From assembly GCA_003024785.1 (NCBI GenBank), contig PUQB01000273.1, positions 62,001 to 126,000 on the forward strand: a stretch of 64,000 nt of DNA, read 5' to 3'. Numbering within the stretch: the first letter of the stretch is position 1; each line of letters opens with the position of its first letter. The DNA is from Selaginella tamariscina. Its lineage: Eukaryota > Streptophyta > Lycopodiopsida > Selaginellales > Selaginellaceae. The notes under the pieces were generated by a model. The model was not told the origin of the DNA, did not search any database, and saw only the letters and a program-made list of their open reading frames with translations. This document shows, piece by piece, positions 20,650 through 30,250 of the stretch. The position numbers and the translations under genes are program-made.

Positions 20650-23140
20650 ACTATGGTGATGAACTTATAATACAACGGAATGTCGAATATTAACATATGA
20701 TGAATATGTTAAGCAGTTGGTTCGAAGATCCAATGTAATCAAAGTATTGTCCGATGGACGTAATACTTTGATGACGCTAGCTGCAAGTAACATTAGGTGA
20801 AATAGTTTACTAAGTTCAAGTCATTTGAACAAAGTACAACTTGAAACCTTAGTTGTTGTAAGCGCGCACTTTGTATTCAAGTTAGCTAGCTCACTAACTT
20901 GATTATGAAGTTATCTATGTGGATCTAAGAATGGGATAGAATAATATATTGGCAGTAGACGGATTTAATGTTGCATCCCTATCAATGCAACTTTTGGGAT
21001 AGATGGCATGATCTATCAGAAAGAGTAATGTTGGAAACATACGTTTACATTTTCAGTTTACTGAGTAATGAAGGACTTGCATAGTGAAGGCGTTCGGCGC
21101 ACACTTGTGCATTTTCATTGTTAACTCTTTAATCTTGAAACTGTAACGTTGTTTGCAATGTGGGAGAAGCTCTTGAACAAGGGTGATTCCTTGGTTAAGA
21201 AGAGCATGATTTGGGATTCTCACTTTGCTTATTGACTAAGTAAGGAAACTTGCTAAGTTTATAAGTTATGTTGGTTCAATGAGTTAAGTAGTCGATTTCA
21301 TTGGAGGTTTAAGTGCATGTACCTCCTCAGAGAGTCGGTGTTCGATGAGAATTGAAAGTTGATATTGATTTTCAATATCAATTTTATTTTAGAGTCGAAT
21401 ACGATTATTCAAAAGACGGTTTCTTGACTCTGCATCATGGTCGCAAATGTGGGCACTTAAAGAACAAATAAAGTATGTATCTTCAATCTTTTGGAATATT
21501 GAAAAATAGAACTATTCTTGACTCAAGGTTTGATTGTATTCCTTGGGTTAGTTGTTAGTTCTATCTCAAGGTTTGATGGTGTTCCTTGAGTTGGTTCAAT
21601 ATTCTTGTAAGTATGATATTGTGTAGCGGGATTAGCTCAAGAAGATGGTGTCCCTTCTTGATGATTGTAGTTCAAGGTTCGTCCAATATCCGGTTCGAAA
21701 TATGAGGTTTCCTATCACCTCATTCTGTGAGATATTTATTTAAACTTTGAAATTTTGACAATCTTTTCAGATTGATTATAAATGACTTGTCAAAGTATAG
21801 TATGATATCTCTTCAATATTGAGTTTGGAGCGCTCAATATCAAACTTGGTTATGATCACATGAGGTGGCCGTAATCATATAATATAAAGACTCAAGTGGA
21901 TTTGAGTCTGACACTTTGGTAAGGCACTACCTTAGTGTTATAACTTGAAACGTGTTTTCAAGTTAGTTGAGAAATGAGACATTTCTCAATACATTGCTTG
22001 AGGGGCAATGTAACACTTTCTGGATTGCTAGGTGTCTAGAGTGAATAATGTATCTTAGTTCAATGTACTGAACTAGATATTTTATTCATGTTTGGGGAGA
22101 TCTATTGAATATAAGGTATGACTAAAACATGAAGTTGATCTAACACTTCAGTGTTATGATAACATTTATGTGGAGGTTTATATCTTACTAAATCAATTAG
22201 ATGAACCAGACACTAGTTCATGATTCCTCTTAGTCTCTGAACAAAGTTCCTCGAAATACTGTCGTAACATTATATTTCCGTCTCAAAATTGAAGTTCGGT
22301 TCATGTAAACTAAGACCATATCTATAATGTAGTTGTAGCATTTCGATAAATTGATATGATTGTAAGTTTATATCCACTAGTATAACAACTAGTTGATAAG
22401 CTTAGGATTTGAACGTTAAAACGATCATTATCCATTCGAGAGTATCAATATCGAAATTGTGACTATTTATAGAATAAGGATTAGTTAAAAAGATGTTTAT
22501 CAAAACACTAGTTGCTTCAATTAGTGAAAATGCTATACTTCGGTATAGTGTTGAGAAACATTTACGAAATCAGTTTAAGAGTTGGAAATAAATATAATGT
22601 TATGGAGGCGTGCAGTATTCTGAATTCAGAGAGACTCTTATCGTGGAAACTAAGTCTTAAAATTTGGTATTTTGAACTTAGTGATAAGAGTTAGGAAGTA
22701 TTGAACGGCATCTAGTATGATGTGCTCTTTGGGAATGAGTACAATGAGAGTGACAATTAAGAGACGTGTTATCTAAAGATTGTCGATTGAGGCACTAGAG
22801 ATGGGTTGAATTTCCTGGTTTCCACATTGGTTTAAGAAAGGTATGTTAGCTTATCTGGTCCCTGAACTGGTCGGTGTTATGAAAGAGTACAAAGTTTTGC
22901 GAAAGACAATGGTAGTGCTATCACACTTGGTCAGATTTGACTGAATTTGATTCCTATCGGGAATAAATTTATGTTAATAACACACCAAGTGGATGGCAGT
23001 TGGCAGTTGGCAAGACCTTGTTGTATACATGTGTACAGCCATGCGCCTCTGTGATCGCCTCTGGCCAGATTGACATGTTTACAAAGAACAGGGTTTTACG
23101 AATTGTACTCTTGTATCGGAAAAGAGCTTGATTCCGATAA
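20650..23140 (+). other. Chain of short perfect hairpins in the interior of element C
   Basis: No coding potential, but a dense succession of inverted repeats. Clear examples (outer limits, stem length): 20690-20712 (9 bp), 20739-20771 (10 bp plus an inner 4-bp GTCC/GGAC stem), 20877-20902 (9), 21359-21381 (10), 21637-21661 (8), 21816-21840 (8), 21888-21909 (8), 21941-21965 (10), 21967-21989 (9), 21990-22012 (8), 22043-22087 (composite, about 17), 22533-22548 (6, closed by the stable C-TTCG-G loop) and 23114-23139 (8). Between 21888 and 22012 five hairpins follow each other with 0-2 bases between them. The element RNA should fold into a string of stem-loops. Function unknown. Confidence 0.85.
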
Positions 23141-23379
23141 AAGTCTCATACTTAGTCTGGCGTAGCTATATACTAACAAGATAGGTATAGTAGCAGACCC
23201 TTATGAAAAGGGGTAATGAGAAACCGAGGGATGCAGAGATGTAAGCTATAATATCGTAACATGTGACATGTGGGACCATTGGAAAATCAAAGAAATGCGA
23301 AGGTGCTTGTTGTGCGCTAGATGACAGAGGTCGTCAACAGCGTTTAATATAAGGAATAAAGCAAGTCTTTATTTCTTAT

Positions 23380-23731
23380 TAACCAAGGGGCCGGCAACAA
23401 CACTAACTAGAGGCCTCCAATATAAATTCTAGTTAAGTAAAGAAATTAACCAGTGTTGTGTGCGTCGGGTGACAGACTTTGCAGACGTGCAAAAGGTCTC
23501 CAAGTGACTTCATGTCGCAGGTGGTGCCTCCGGCAGCTGGTTTACGACTCAGTGAACGACGGTTCTGAAGTACTTGGTTTCGCGTAATGCAAGGGGGGTA
23601 ATAAAATTATGTGAACTTTTGGCTGACTCCGCATAGAGTGATATGTTAGTTTTGGTTAGTTTTTTCTAACATTATCTAGTCTTGGAGTTGGACGTCAACG
23701 AGGACGTTGACATTTTCAAAGGCGGGGAGTG
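23380..23731 (+). other. 3' tail and polypurine tract of element C
   Basis: The segment around 23380-23630 matches, in reverse orientation, the region after pol in element F (39030-39310), including the GTCGGGTGACAGACTTTGC and TTGCAGACGTGC words. The purine tract AAAGGCGGGGAG lies immediately before the right LTR, where plus-strand DNA synthesis would start. Confidence 0.75.
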
Positions 23732-24052
23732 TGTCATAGTTTTTACTATGACTCGACCTTTACTTTGGACGTTGACTGTTGTTACCTACTGTACTATGTT
23801 GATGGACCCTAGATGTAGAGGAAACAGGCCCGCTTAGTGCACTTGGGTATCTGGTGATGGTCCGGCCGGGTGTCATTAGGTATTTGCAGGAAACTCTAAG
23901 CGAAGCTAGAACTTACCTTCTAGAAACCCACCCCAATTTTGACGTCCCGAATAGGCTGATTGGTCTTTGCAGATGAGTTCGGTGTGTTAAGTAGGGTTAG
24001 GAACACCCCTAGGGTTGACCTAACCCTAGGGTTGCCCTAACCCACGCCCTAA

Positions 24053-24479
24053 GAGGCGGTTCACATGTGCCCTCACCCTCAAGAATCTTTTACCCTGGGG
24101 AGGTCACATGTGCTATTTTACCCTCACCCTCGTGAGGGTCTCAAGGGCAAGATTTTAAATCAGCCTAGATTTAATTAAATTCCCTCACCCTCATGAGGGT
24201 GAGAATATGCTTTTTCTTGTCACGTGTCTCATTACAATAGGTTTAAATAAAGATTTTAAAAATATATATTAATATAAATAATAAAGATTTTAATTTATTT
24301 TATTTTATATTAAAATATATATATAAATGAGATGCTTACAATTCTAATTTATATTTATTTTATTTTAAAAATAAAATTTATTAAATTTAAATTAATAACA
24401 CGAGGGTAAATAGGTCACGTGTGACCCTCACCCTCACCTTCACCCTCACATGAGGGTGAGGGCACATGTGAACCGCCTC
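24053..24479. mobile_element. 427-bp MITE with TAA target duplication (PIF/Harbinger-type)
   Basis: The element begins GAGGCGGTTCACATGTGCCC and ends with the inverted form of that sequence, giving terminal inverted repeats of about 28 bp. It is flanked by TAA at 24050-24052 and 24480-24482, and the left LTR of C has the empty site (CCCTAAAACCCC). A three-base TWA duplication is typical of PIF/Harbinger elements. The centre is AT-rich with no ORF, so it needs a transposase from elsewhere. Further internal CCCTCACCCTC repeats make the ends strongly self-complementary. Confidence 0.85.
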
Positions 24480-24906
24480 TAAAACCCCCACCCCTTGGGT
24501 AGGGTTTAGGGGTAGGATAAGGGTGAGTTATAAGCTCATATTGCTAATTTGTCTAAGGGGCTAAAATTCAGTGCCAGCCCACTAACACATATAGGAAAAG
24601 AGGGGGGGGGGGGCTCCGTCACATAAAATAAGGTAGAGTATACATAGGAGAGCTCCTGGGTTCATGAATGAGTTCGTTGCTCTTCTGCCGGTGCAAGCTT
24701 CAGCTTGTGTCGTTAAGGTACAACCCTTTGTTGTGCCGCCCTAACTTTCAGATGCCAGGGGTACGTCCCACCTTCGGGTAGCTTACCCTTAACGTTGGCG
24801 AATCCATGCCTGGGAGGTCTTGACGAAATGCACGTTCCAAGAGGCAGAGGTTGAGGCTTGTCTCCAGCCTCCTCCTCCACGTCAAGCTAGGTGTAGCACT
24901 CACAGC

Positions 24907-25427
24907 TGTCACAACCCGATGCAAGATACAGGATTCCGGATACAGGATACAGGATGCAGGATTTCGGATACAGGATACGGGTTACAGGATATGCCTGTAG
25001 GATATTCCTACAGGATATACCTATAGAATATTCCTATAGGATATGCCTATAGGATATGCTAGAGGATAAGGGACACTATTCTTAGCTCATGACTAGATTA
25101 GACTCATGACTATAGCTTGGAGTTGTGAGCATAAAAGCTCCGACCTAATTGTTTGACAATCAGTTACTATCAACACCAGTCATTCTACGATTATTCTTGT
25201 TCCTTGTTCTTGTCTTGTTCTTGTCTTACTCTTTGCCTCCTGCTCCTGTCTTGCTCCCGATCCTATCCTGTTCCTGTCTAGCTCCTAGATCTGTCCTGCG
25301 TCTTGTCTTGCTCCTGAGTTCCTAGTTCCTGTCTTGTTTCCTATCCTACACTCGGTCCTGTTCCTGAGTCAAGCCTTCCTATTCTTGGAATCCTACTCTC
25401 TTCCTGGTTCCTGGATCGGGCTTGACA
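24907..25427 (+). repeat. Left LTR of element D with TATA box and predicted transcript start
   Basis: The first 150 bases are packed with AGGATAT/ACAGGAT words. A TATA-like CATAAAAGC lies near 25130-25138. About 31 bases downstream of the TATA position is CAGTTACTATCAA (25161-25173), the expected 5' end of the transcript, which pairs with the primer site just outside the LTR. The second half is pyrimidine-rich with repeated TCCTGTCTTGCTCC-like words. Confidence 0.85.
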
Positions 25428-25429
25428 GT

Positions 25430-25442
25430 TTGATAGTAACTG
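25430..25442 (+). other. Self-complementary primer-binding site of element D
   Basis: TTGATAGTAACTG, two bases after the LTR end, is the exact reverse complement of CAGTTACTATCAA at 25161-25173 inside the LTR. It does not begin TGG, as a site for a tRNA 3' CCA end would. The same arrangement is present in E, G and I. Confidence 0.8.
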
Positions 25443-25525
25443 CTTTCATAGCTCTTCGTTTTCCAGCTACTTTTTTTCCTTGATTCTTTTCCTTCGTTTT
25501 TCTCCTTTCTTTCTTTCATAAGATC

Positions 25526-26500
25526 ATGGCTGATTTGAGCACTTTCAACGTGAGCACCAAATGTTGCTTCATGAGCTGGCCACTTTGCGCCAAGTGGTCA
25601 CCGATCTGCAAGGCTCCACCCATGCGGCACATGCAGCTGCTGATGCATCCTCCAAGGCTGCCTGCGCAGGCTCTCTCTCAGGCATCGGTGGTTCCTTCTT
25701 CATCGAACTTTTCTCCGGAGCCGAAGATCAACATGCCAGAGAAGTTCAGTGGAAACCGTGCCGATTTCCAAAGGTTTCTGAATCAGATCCGGCTCTTAAT
25801 CCGCATGCAACCGCCGCTACTCGACGGATGCACAAAAGGTTGGCCTTTTGGCATCCTTACTAAGTGGATCTCCACGAGCTTGGGTTGCTCCCTTGCTGGA
25901 GCGTGACGACCCATTGATGGAAGACTTTGAAGGTTTCGTGGCTGCCTTTGAAGCTTGTTTTGGAGATCCCGATAAGTACCGTTCTGCATGCACGAAGTTA
26001 CGGAAGCTCACACAAGGATCCAGACTAGCTTCCGTTTATGCATCCGAATTTCAGTAATTGTGCACGAACATTCCATGGGACGAGACTGCATTGATCGAAC
26101 ACTTCCGTTTTGGGCTGAGGGATGATGTGAAGGACCTTCTCCTTACATTACCGGATGCTCAAACGTTAGCAGAGATCATGCAACAGGCCGTTCGCTGCGA
26201 CAACTGTTTTTCGAGCACCGTCAGGAAAATTCCGTCAGCAGTTCCTGCCAACCAATCCTGTAGCCGTAGCACATGTTCCTACGACACCTTCTGGAGCAGT
26301 TCCTATGGAGGTTAACAAATCCAAGCGTGGCCCACTTTCAGCTGCTGAGAAGCAACGTCGTCGGGGTGAGAACCTATGCTTGTATTGTGGTGCAGCAGGA
26401 CACAAGGTGGCGAAATGTCCTAATAAAGCCAGAAAGTTCAAGACGCGTGAAGCCGAAGCTAAAGTTCAGTCGGAAAACTTCAATGTCCACTTCGTCTAGG
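25526..26500 (+). pseudogene. Element D gag with zinc knuckle
   Basis: Starts ATGGCTGATTTG, and the same protein is readable across several frames because of indels. The C-terminal part keeps an intact nucleic-acid-binding knuckle, CLYCGAAGHKVAKC (C-x2-C-x4-H-x4-C, about 26377-26418). Gag would form the particle shell and package element RNA. The capsid-like part (LTLPDAQTLAEIMQQAVRCD) is at about 26133-26200. Confidence 0.8.
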
Positions 26501-26559
26501 AGCCGCGAAGTTGGACGTAGGTGCAGGCTCCATTGGTGCTGCTCATACCATTCCATCAC

Positions 26560-27560
26560 TCAAGTTTCCTGTACACATTCGCCTCAATAACCGAGAGCTC
26601 AAGGAGTTTGCCCTGTTAGACACTGGTGCAAATGCATGTTTCATGGATGACACTTTTGCAGCTCACCATGGCATTCCGATGGTGAGTTGAAGCGTGCAAT
26701 TCCTGTAGAGGTGGCCGATGGTCGTTTGATTGCTTTTGGCACAGTTACCCACGCTACCACACCTCTCTCTTGCAGTCATGGTGCATTCAACTATTCTATT
26801 TCCTTCAACTTGATCAAGACTCGGTCGACTCCCATCATTTTTGGCATGCCATGGTTCTTTGTTGCAAATCCGTAGATCGACTAGAGGTCTAGGACGCTCA
26901 CGTTTTTCTCTCCAGCAGCCAGGATCAATCCTGTACCTTCCTGCGTGCAGGAAACATCCTTGGTGTCTGAGGCAATACAAGCTACAGGATTGACCGTGCC
27001 TGTTCCTGTACCAGTGTTGGAGACTCTTCCTCGACAGGATTCACCTCATGTCAGTTCCTCAGCACATCCGCAGGTTCTCTCCACTCCTGTAAGTTTGCGG
27101 ATTCCTGTACAGGGTTCTTCCAATCCTGTATCAGTGTCGAAGGTTCCTCCTCAACAGGATCCCCTCTTGTTGGTTCGTCAGCACACTCACAGGCTTCCCT
27201 CACTCCTGTGCAACCACGGACTTCTGTACAAGATTCTTCCAATCCTGTACACTCGTCAACATCCACACAGGTTTCTCCCAATCCTACCTCCTTTTGTTAC
27301 TCTACCTCTGTTCCACCCCCCAAGATCCTTCCTCTTTTTCAGTCACAACTCCCTCCTGCTCCTCTCCGAGTTCTTACCATTACCATGCATGAACTTACCA
27401 CTGATCCTGCTCCTTTCCACCTTTTTGCCTTTCAAGTAACTCCTACGTCCTCTTCTACCTTTCCTGTGTCTAACTCTCCTGTTTTCAATCTCCTTCACCT
27501 ACTCCTTCTCCTTCTCCTCCTTCTTCTCTACCATCCAAGTACCCGACTTTAAGGACGTTT
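26560..27560 (+). pseudogene. Element D protease and proline/serine-rich linker
   Basis: The active-site motif LLDTGANACFMDD is intact (Asp-Thr-Gly at 26619-26627), with the flap and a second ILGMPWF-type block at about 26830-26860 (here IFGMPWF). It is followed by about 600 bases of a Pro/Ser/Val-rich linker in which ACAGGAT and TCCTGT words recur. A shift near 26680 and a stop near 26875 break the frame. Confidence 0.75.
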
Positions 27561-28270
27561 TTGACAAGCACAAGGCTACAGTTCTTCCTGTTCACAGGTC
27601 CTACAACTGTCCTATTGATCTTGCAGAAGGAAAGACTCCACCGTTCGGACGATTTACGCATTGTCACCCACAGAGTTGGAGGTTCTTCGCCAATACATTG
27701 AGGACAACTTGGCATCCGGCTTCATTCGTCACTCAAAGTCCCCTGCAGGAGCGCCTATCTTCTTTGTCAAGAAAGAAGGATGGGAGCTTACGTTTGGTTG
27801 TGGGACTACAGGGGCTTGAATCAAGTTACCATTCGGAATCGGTACCTTGCCATTGATCCCGGAACTCTCGATCGGCTGCGAGGAGCAAAGGTGTTCAGGA
27901 TCGTGGCGGAGGTAAATCCTGTAGCTTTCCGACTTGAGTTACCATCCACGGTGAACTTCATCCTGTGTTTCACACCTCCTTGTTGGAGTCGTATCATCCT
28001 TCTTCTCTTCCTGGTCGTGTTTCTTCTCCTCCCCCTCCTGTGGTCATTGCTGGTGAACCTAAGTACGAAGTTGCAGCCATCCTTGATCTCGTCTTCAATC
28101 GCCGCCAACTTCAATACTTGGTGGATTGGAAAGGTTATTTGCCTACCGATCGCACTTGGGAACCTGCATCCAACTTACTTCATGCTTCTTCCAAAATTGC
28201 TGCCTTCCATCGGCATTCTCCTGCTAAACCAGTCCTAAGACTAGTGAAACTCGTCCTTAGGGAGGAGGTG
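27560..28270 (+). pseudogene. Element D RT start fused by deletion to integrase C-terminus and chromodomain
   Basis: RT blocks up to [10 protein letters not shown] are present, and the next codons encode IVAEVNPVAFRLELPSTV from the integrase C-terminal domain. The junction (27897-27905) shares a CA dinucleotide between the two parent sites, as expected for end joining or template switching. The chromodomain (QYLVDWKGYLPTDRTWEPAS, 28110-28170) follows. The purine tract GGAGGAGGTGC precedes the right LTR. Confidence 0.85.
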
Positions 28271-28271
28271 C

Positions 28272-28865
28272 TGTCACAACCCGATGCAGGATACAGGATC
28301 CGGATACAGGATACAGGATGCAGGATTCAGATACAGGATAACGGGTTACAGGATATGCCTGTAGGATATTCCTACAGGATATACCTATAGAATATTCCTA
28401 TAGGATATGCCTATAGGATATGCCTAGAGGATAAGGGACACTATTCTTAGCTCATGACTAGATTAGACTCATGACTAGATTAGCTTTGGAATTGTGAGCA
28501 TAAAAGTTCCGACCTAATTGTTGTACAATCAGTTACTATCAACACCAGTCATTTCTAAACGATTATTCTTGTTCCTTGTTCTTGTTTTGTTCTTGTCTTA
28601 CTCTTTGCCTCCTGCTCCTGTCTTGCTCCCGGATCCTGTCTTGCTCCTGTCTTGTTCCTGGATCCGGTCCTGCGCCTTTCCTATCTTGCTCCCGGATCCT
28701 ATCCTGTTCCTGTCTAGCTCCTAGATCCTGTCCTGCGTCTTGTCTTGCTCCTGAGTTCCTAGTTCCTGTCTTGTTTCCTATTCTACACTCGGTCCTGTTC
28801 CTGAGTCAAGCATTCATGTTCTTGGAATCCTACTCTCTTCCTGGTTCCTGGATCGTGGCTTGACA
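28272..28865 (+). repeat. Right LTR of element D
   Basis: 594 bases, same borders as the left LTR (TGTCACAACC to TTGACA) but about 70 bases longer in the TCCTGT-rich half, so the two LTRs differ by an indel in that repetitive section. Contains the same TATA-like box and CAGTTACTATCAA. Confidence 0.85.
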
Positions 28866-29957
28866 ACGGCCAAGCAAGGCACATCCCGTGTCCTTGTCCA
28901 ACTGTGGGCGTGGGATCTTGTTTGACAGGTTCACGTTACCTAGTTCCTGAGGGTTCATTGAGGGGTTCTAGAGTTGGTTTAGGAACCACGTTTGTGGTAC
29001 TTGGTGCAACTCTTGAATCTAAGGGCTAATGGCATGATAGCCCACATCATGGAAGGCAGTGTCACATGGAGATTGACACTGGGCTAAACGTCACATGTAC
29101 AAACGCCCGAGGCACACCCTTTGGGGTTATGTCATGGGCTTGTCGCTAAGGGGTTGGATACTCTAGCAAACAGGCATGCTTGGTGCTTGCACTAGGGTGC
29201 TAAGCCTTGGGCAAACTGCTCAAGGGAGGTTAGGTCTCGTAACAGGTGTGCTTTGGCACACTTGGCTAGGGGAGTGTTCTCCTTGGAAATCCAGGGGTTG
29301 AACAACCTAAGCTCATTAGCAGAAGCCCTTTCGTAAGGCACTCGCAAGGTCATGTGCTTAGGGTTATCCCAAACCTAGCCTTAGGAGTTTGCTTAGCAGA
29401 ACACTCGTGTCCGCCTACGGCGCACACTCGTGTCCTCACCAAGTACTAACCCTAGGTCTAGGGTATGACTTGGCCACTCAAACCCTTAGGGGTTTGTCGT
29501 GGTTCAGGATACCCTTGTCGCCCTAAAGGGGTTGTACTCCCGGATGAGGGTGATTCCCAAGGGGGAGTGACGATGCCTTAGCTCTGTCTAGGGGTATGTG
29601 TGGAACACACGTCTCCTTGATGGGGGTTAGGGCATGAGCCTGTCTAGGTCTTCTAGGGCCAGACCCTAAGTCAACTAGGGTTATCCCTCAAGGGTTTTGG
29701 GGGTAGACACTCTAGGGAGACTTAGGCTAAACCCTAAGTCAACTAGGGTTATCCCTCAAGGGTTTGGGGGCAGACATTCTAGGGAGACTTAGGCTAAACC
29801 CTAAGTCTCCTGTCCACTTGGGCATTAGAGTCTAACCCTAGGGGTCGTTGGGGTTGTTCTGGGAAACTTAGCGTTGCTCACACAGGGTGATGACGCCGAA
29901 TGGCCACCTGGCAGCCACGTGTTGCCACGTGTTGGCCCTTTGGTTAAAACTTTGACA

Positions 29958-30250
29958 TGGATGCAGGTTCCCAAGTGCGATTAGTAAGCAAATAACCTTT
30001 CCAATCCACCAAGTATTGGAGTTGGCGGCGATAAAGACGAGAATCCAGGATGGCTACAACTTCGTACTCAGGTTCAGTGTCAATGACCACAGGAGGGGAG
30101 GAGAAGAAGCACGACCAGGAAGAGAAGAAGGATGATACGGCTTCAACAAGGAGGTGTGAAACACAGGATGAAGTTTCACCGTAGATGGTAACTCGAGTCG
30201 GAAGGCTACAGGATTGACCTCCGCCACAATCTTATAAGGGCCCAATCGTT
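29958..30250 (-). pseudogene. Element E chromodomain, truncated
   Basis: EPEYEVVAILDSRL followed by LQYLVDWKGYLLTNRTWEPA ends at 29958. In G and D the same domain continues for about 30 more codons to a stop, so the break is inside the domain's last helix. Confidence 0.85.

Larger units (their letters stand above)
24907..28865 (+). mobile_element. Element D: self-priming-type Ty3/gypsy, internal deletion derivative
   Basis: Two LTRs (24907-25427 and 28272-28865) beginning TGTCACAACC and ending TTGACA flank a shortened interior. Target duplication is ACAGC/ACGGC (24902-24906 and 28866-28870, one mismatch) within the right LTR of C. The interior keeps gag, protease, the Ser/Pro linker and the first part of RT, then jumps at about 27900 to the integrase C-terminus and chromodomain. 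About 2.2 kb is missing compared with E and G. It still has both LTRs, its primer site and its polypurine tract, so it could in principle be copied in trans. Confidence 0.9.
18187..29957 (+). mobile_element. Element C: non-autonomous LTR retrotransposon (LARD type) with nested insertions
   Basis: Two long direct repeats, 18187-20010 and 23732-29957 (the latter enlarged by two insertions), begin TGTCATAG and end TTTGACA or CTCTGACA. They flank a 3.7-kb interior that starts with a tRNA-iMet-like PBS and ends with a polypurine tract. The interior has no gag or pol. The LTR start, PBS neighbourhood and 3' tail match the coding element F, so C is best read as a large retrotransposon derivative mobilised by F-like proteins. 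The right LTR contains a MITE (24053-24479) and element D (24907-28865). No matching target duplication flanks C. Confidence 0.85.
23732..29957 (+). repeat. Right LTR of element C, interrupted by two insertions
   Basis: Collinear with the left LTR apart from the MITE at 24053-24479 and element D at 24907-28865. Segments are 23732-24052, 24480-24906 and 28866-29957. Small substitutions and indels relative to the left LTR show that C is not a fresh insertion, although the two LTRs remain easily alignable by eye. Confidence 0.9.

Noticed and set aside
20190-22694. ORFs of 60-63 codons inside element C (20190-20381, 22512-22694) as possible gag remnants
   Set aside because: No motif, no similarity to F gag, and they overlap the hairpin structures.
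25430-25445. Ordinary tRNA primer site after the D-family LTR
   Set aside because: The sequence lacks the TGG start needed to pair with a tRNA CCA end, whereas it pairs perfectly with the element's own predicted RNA 5' end. A site for an internal tRNA fragment cannot be excluded without a tRNA search.
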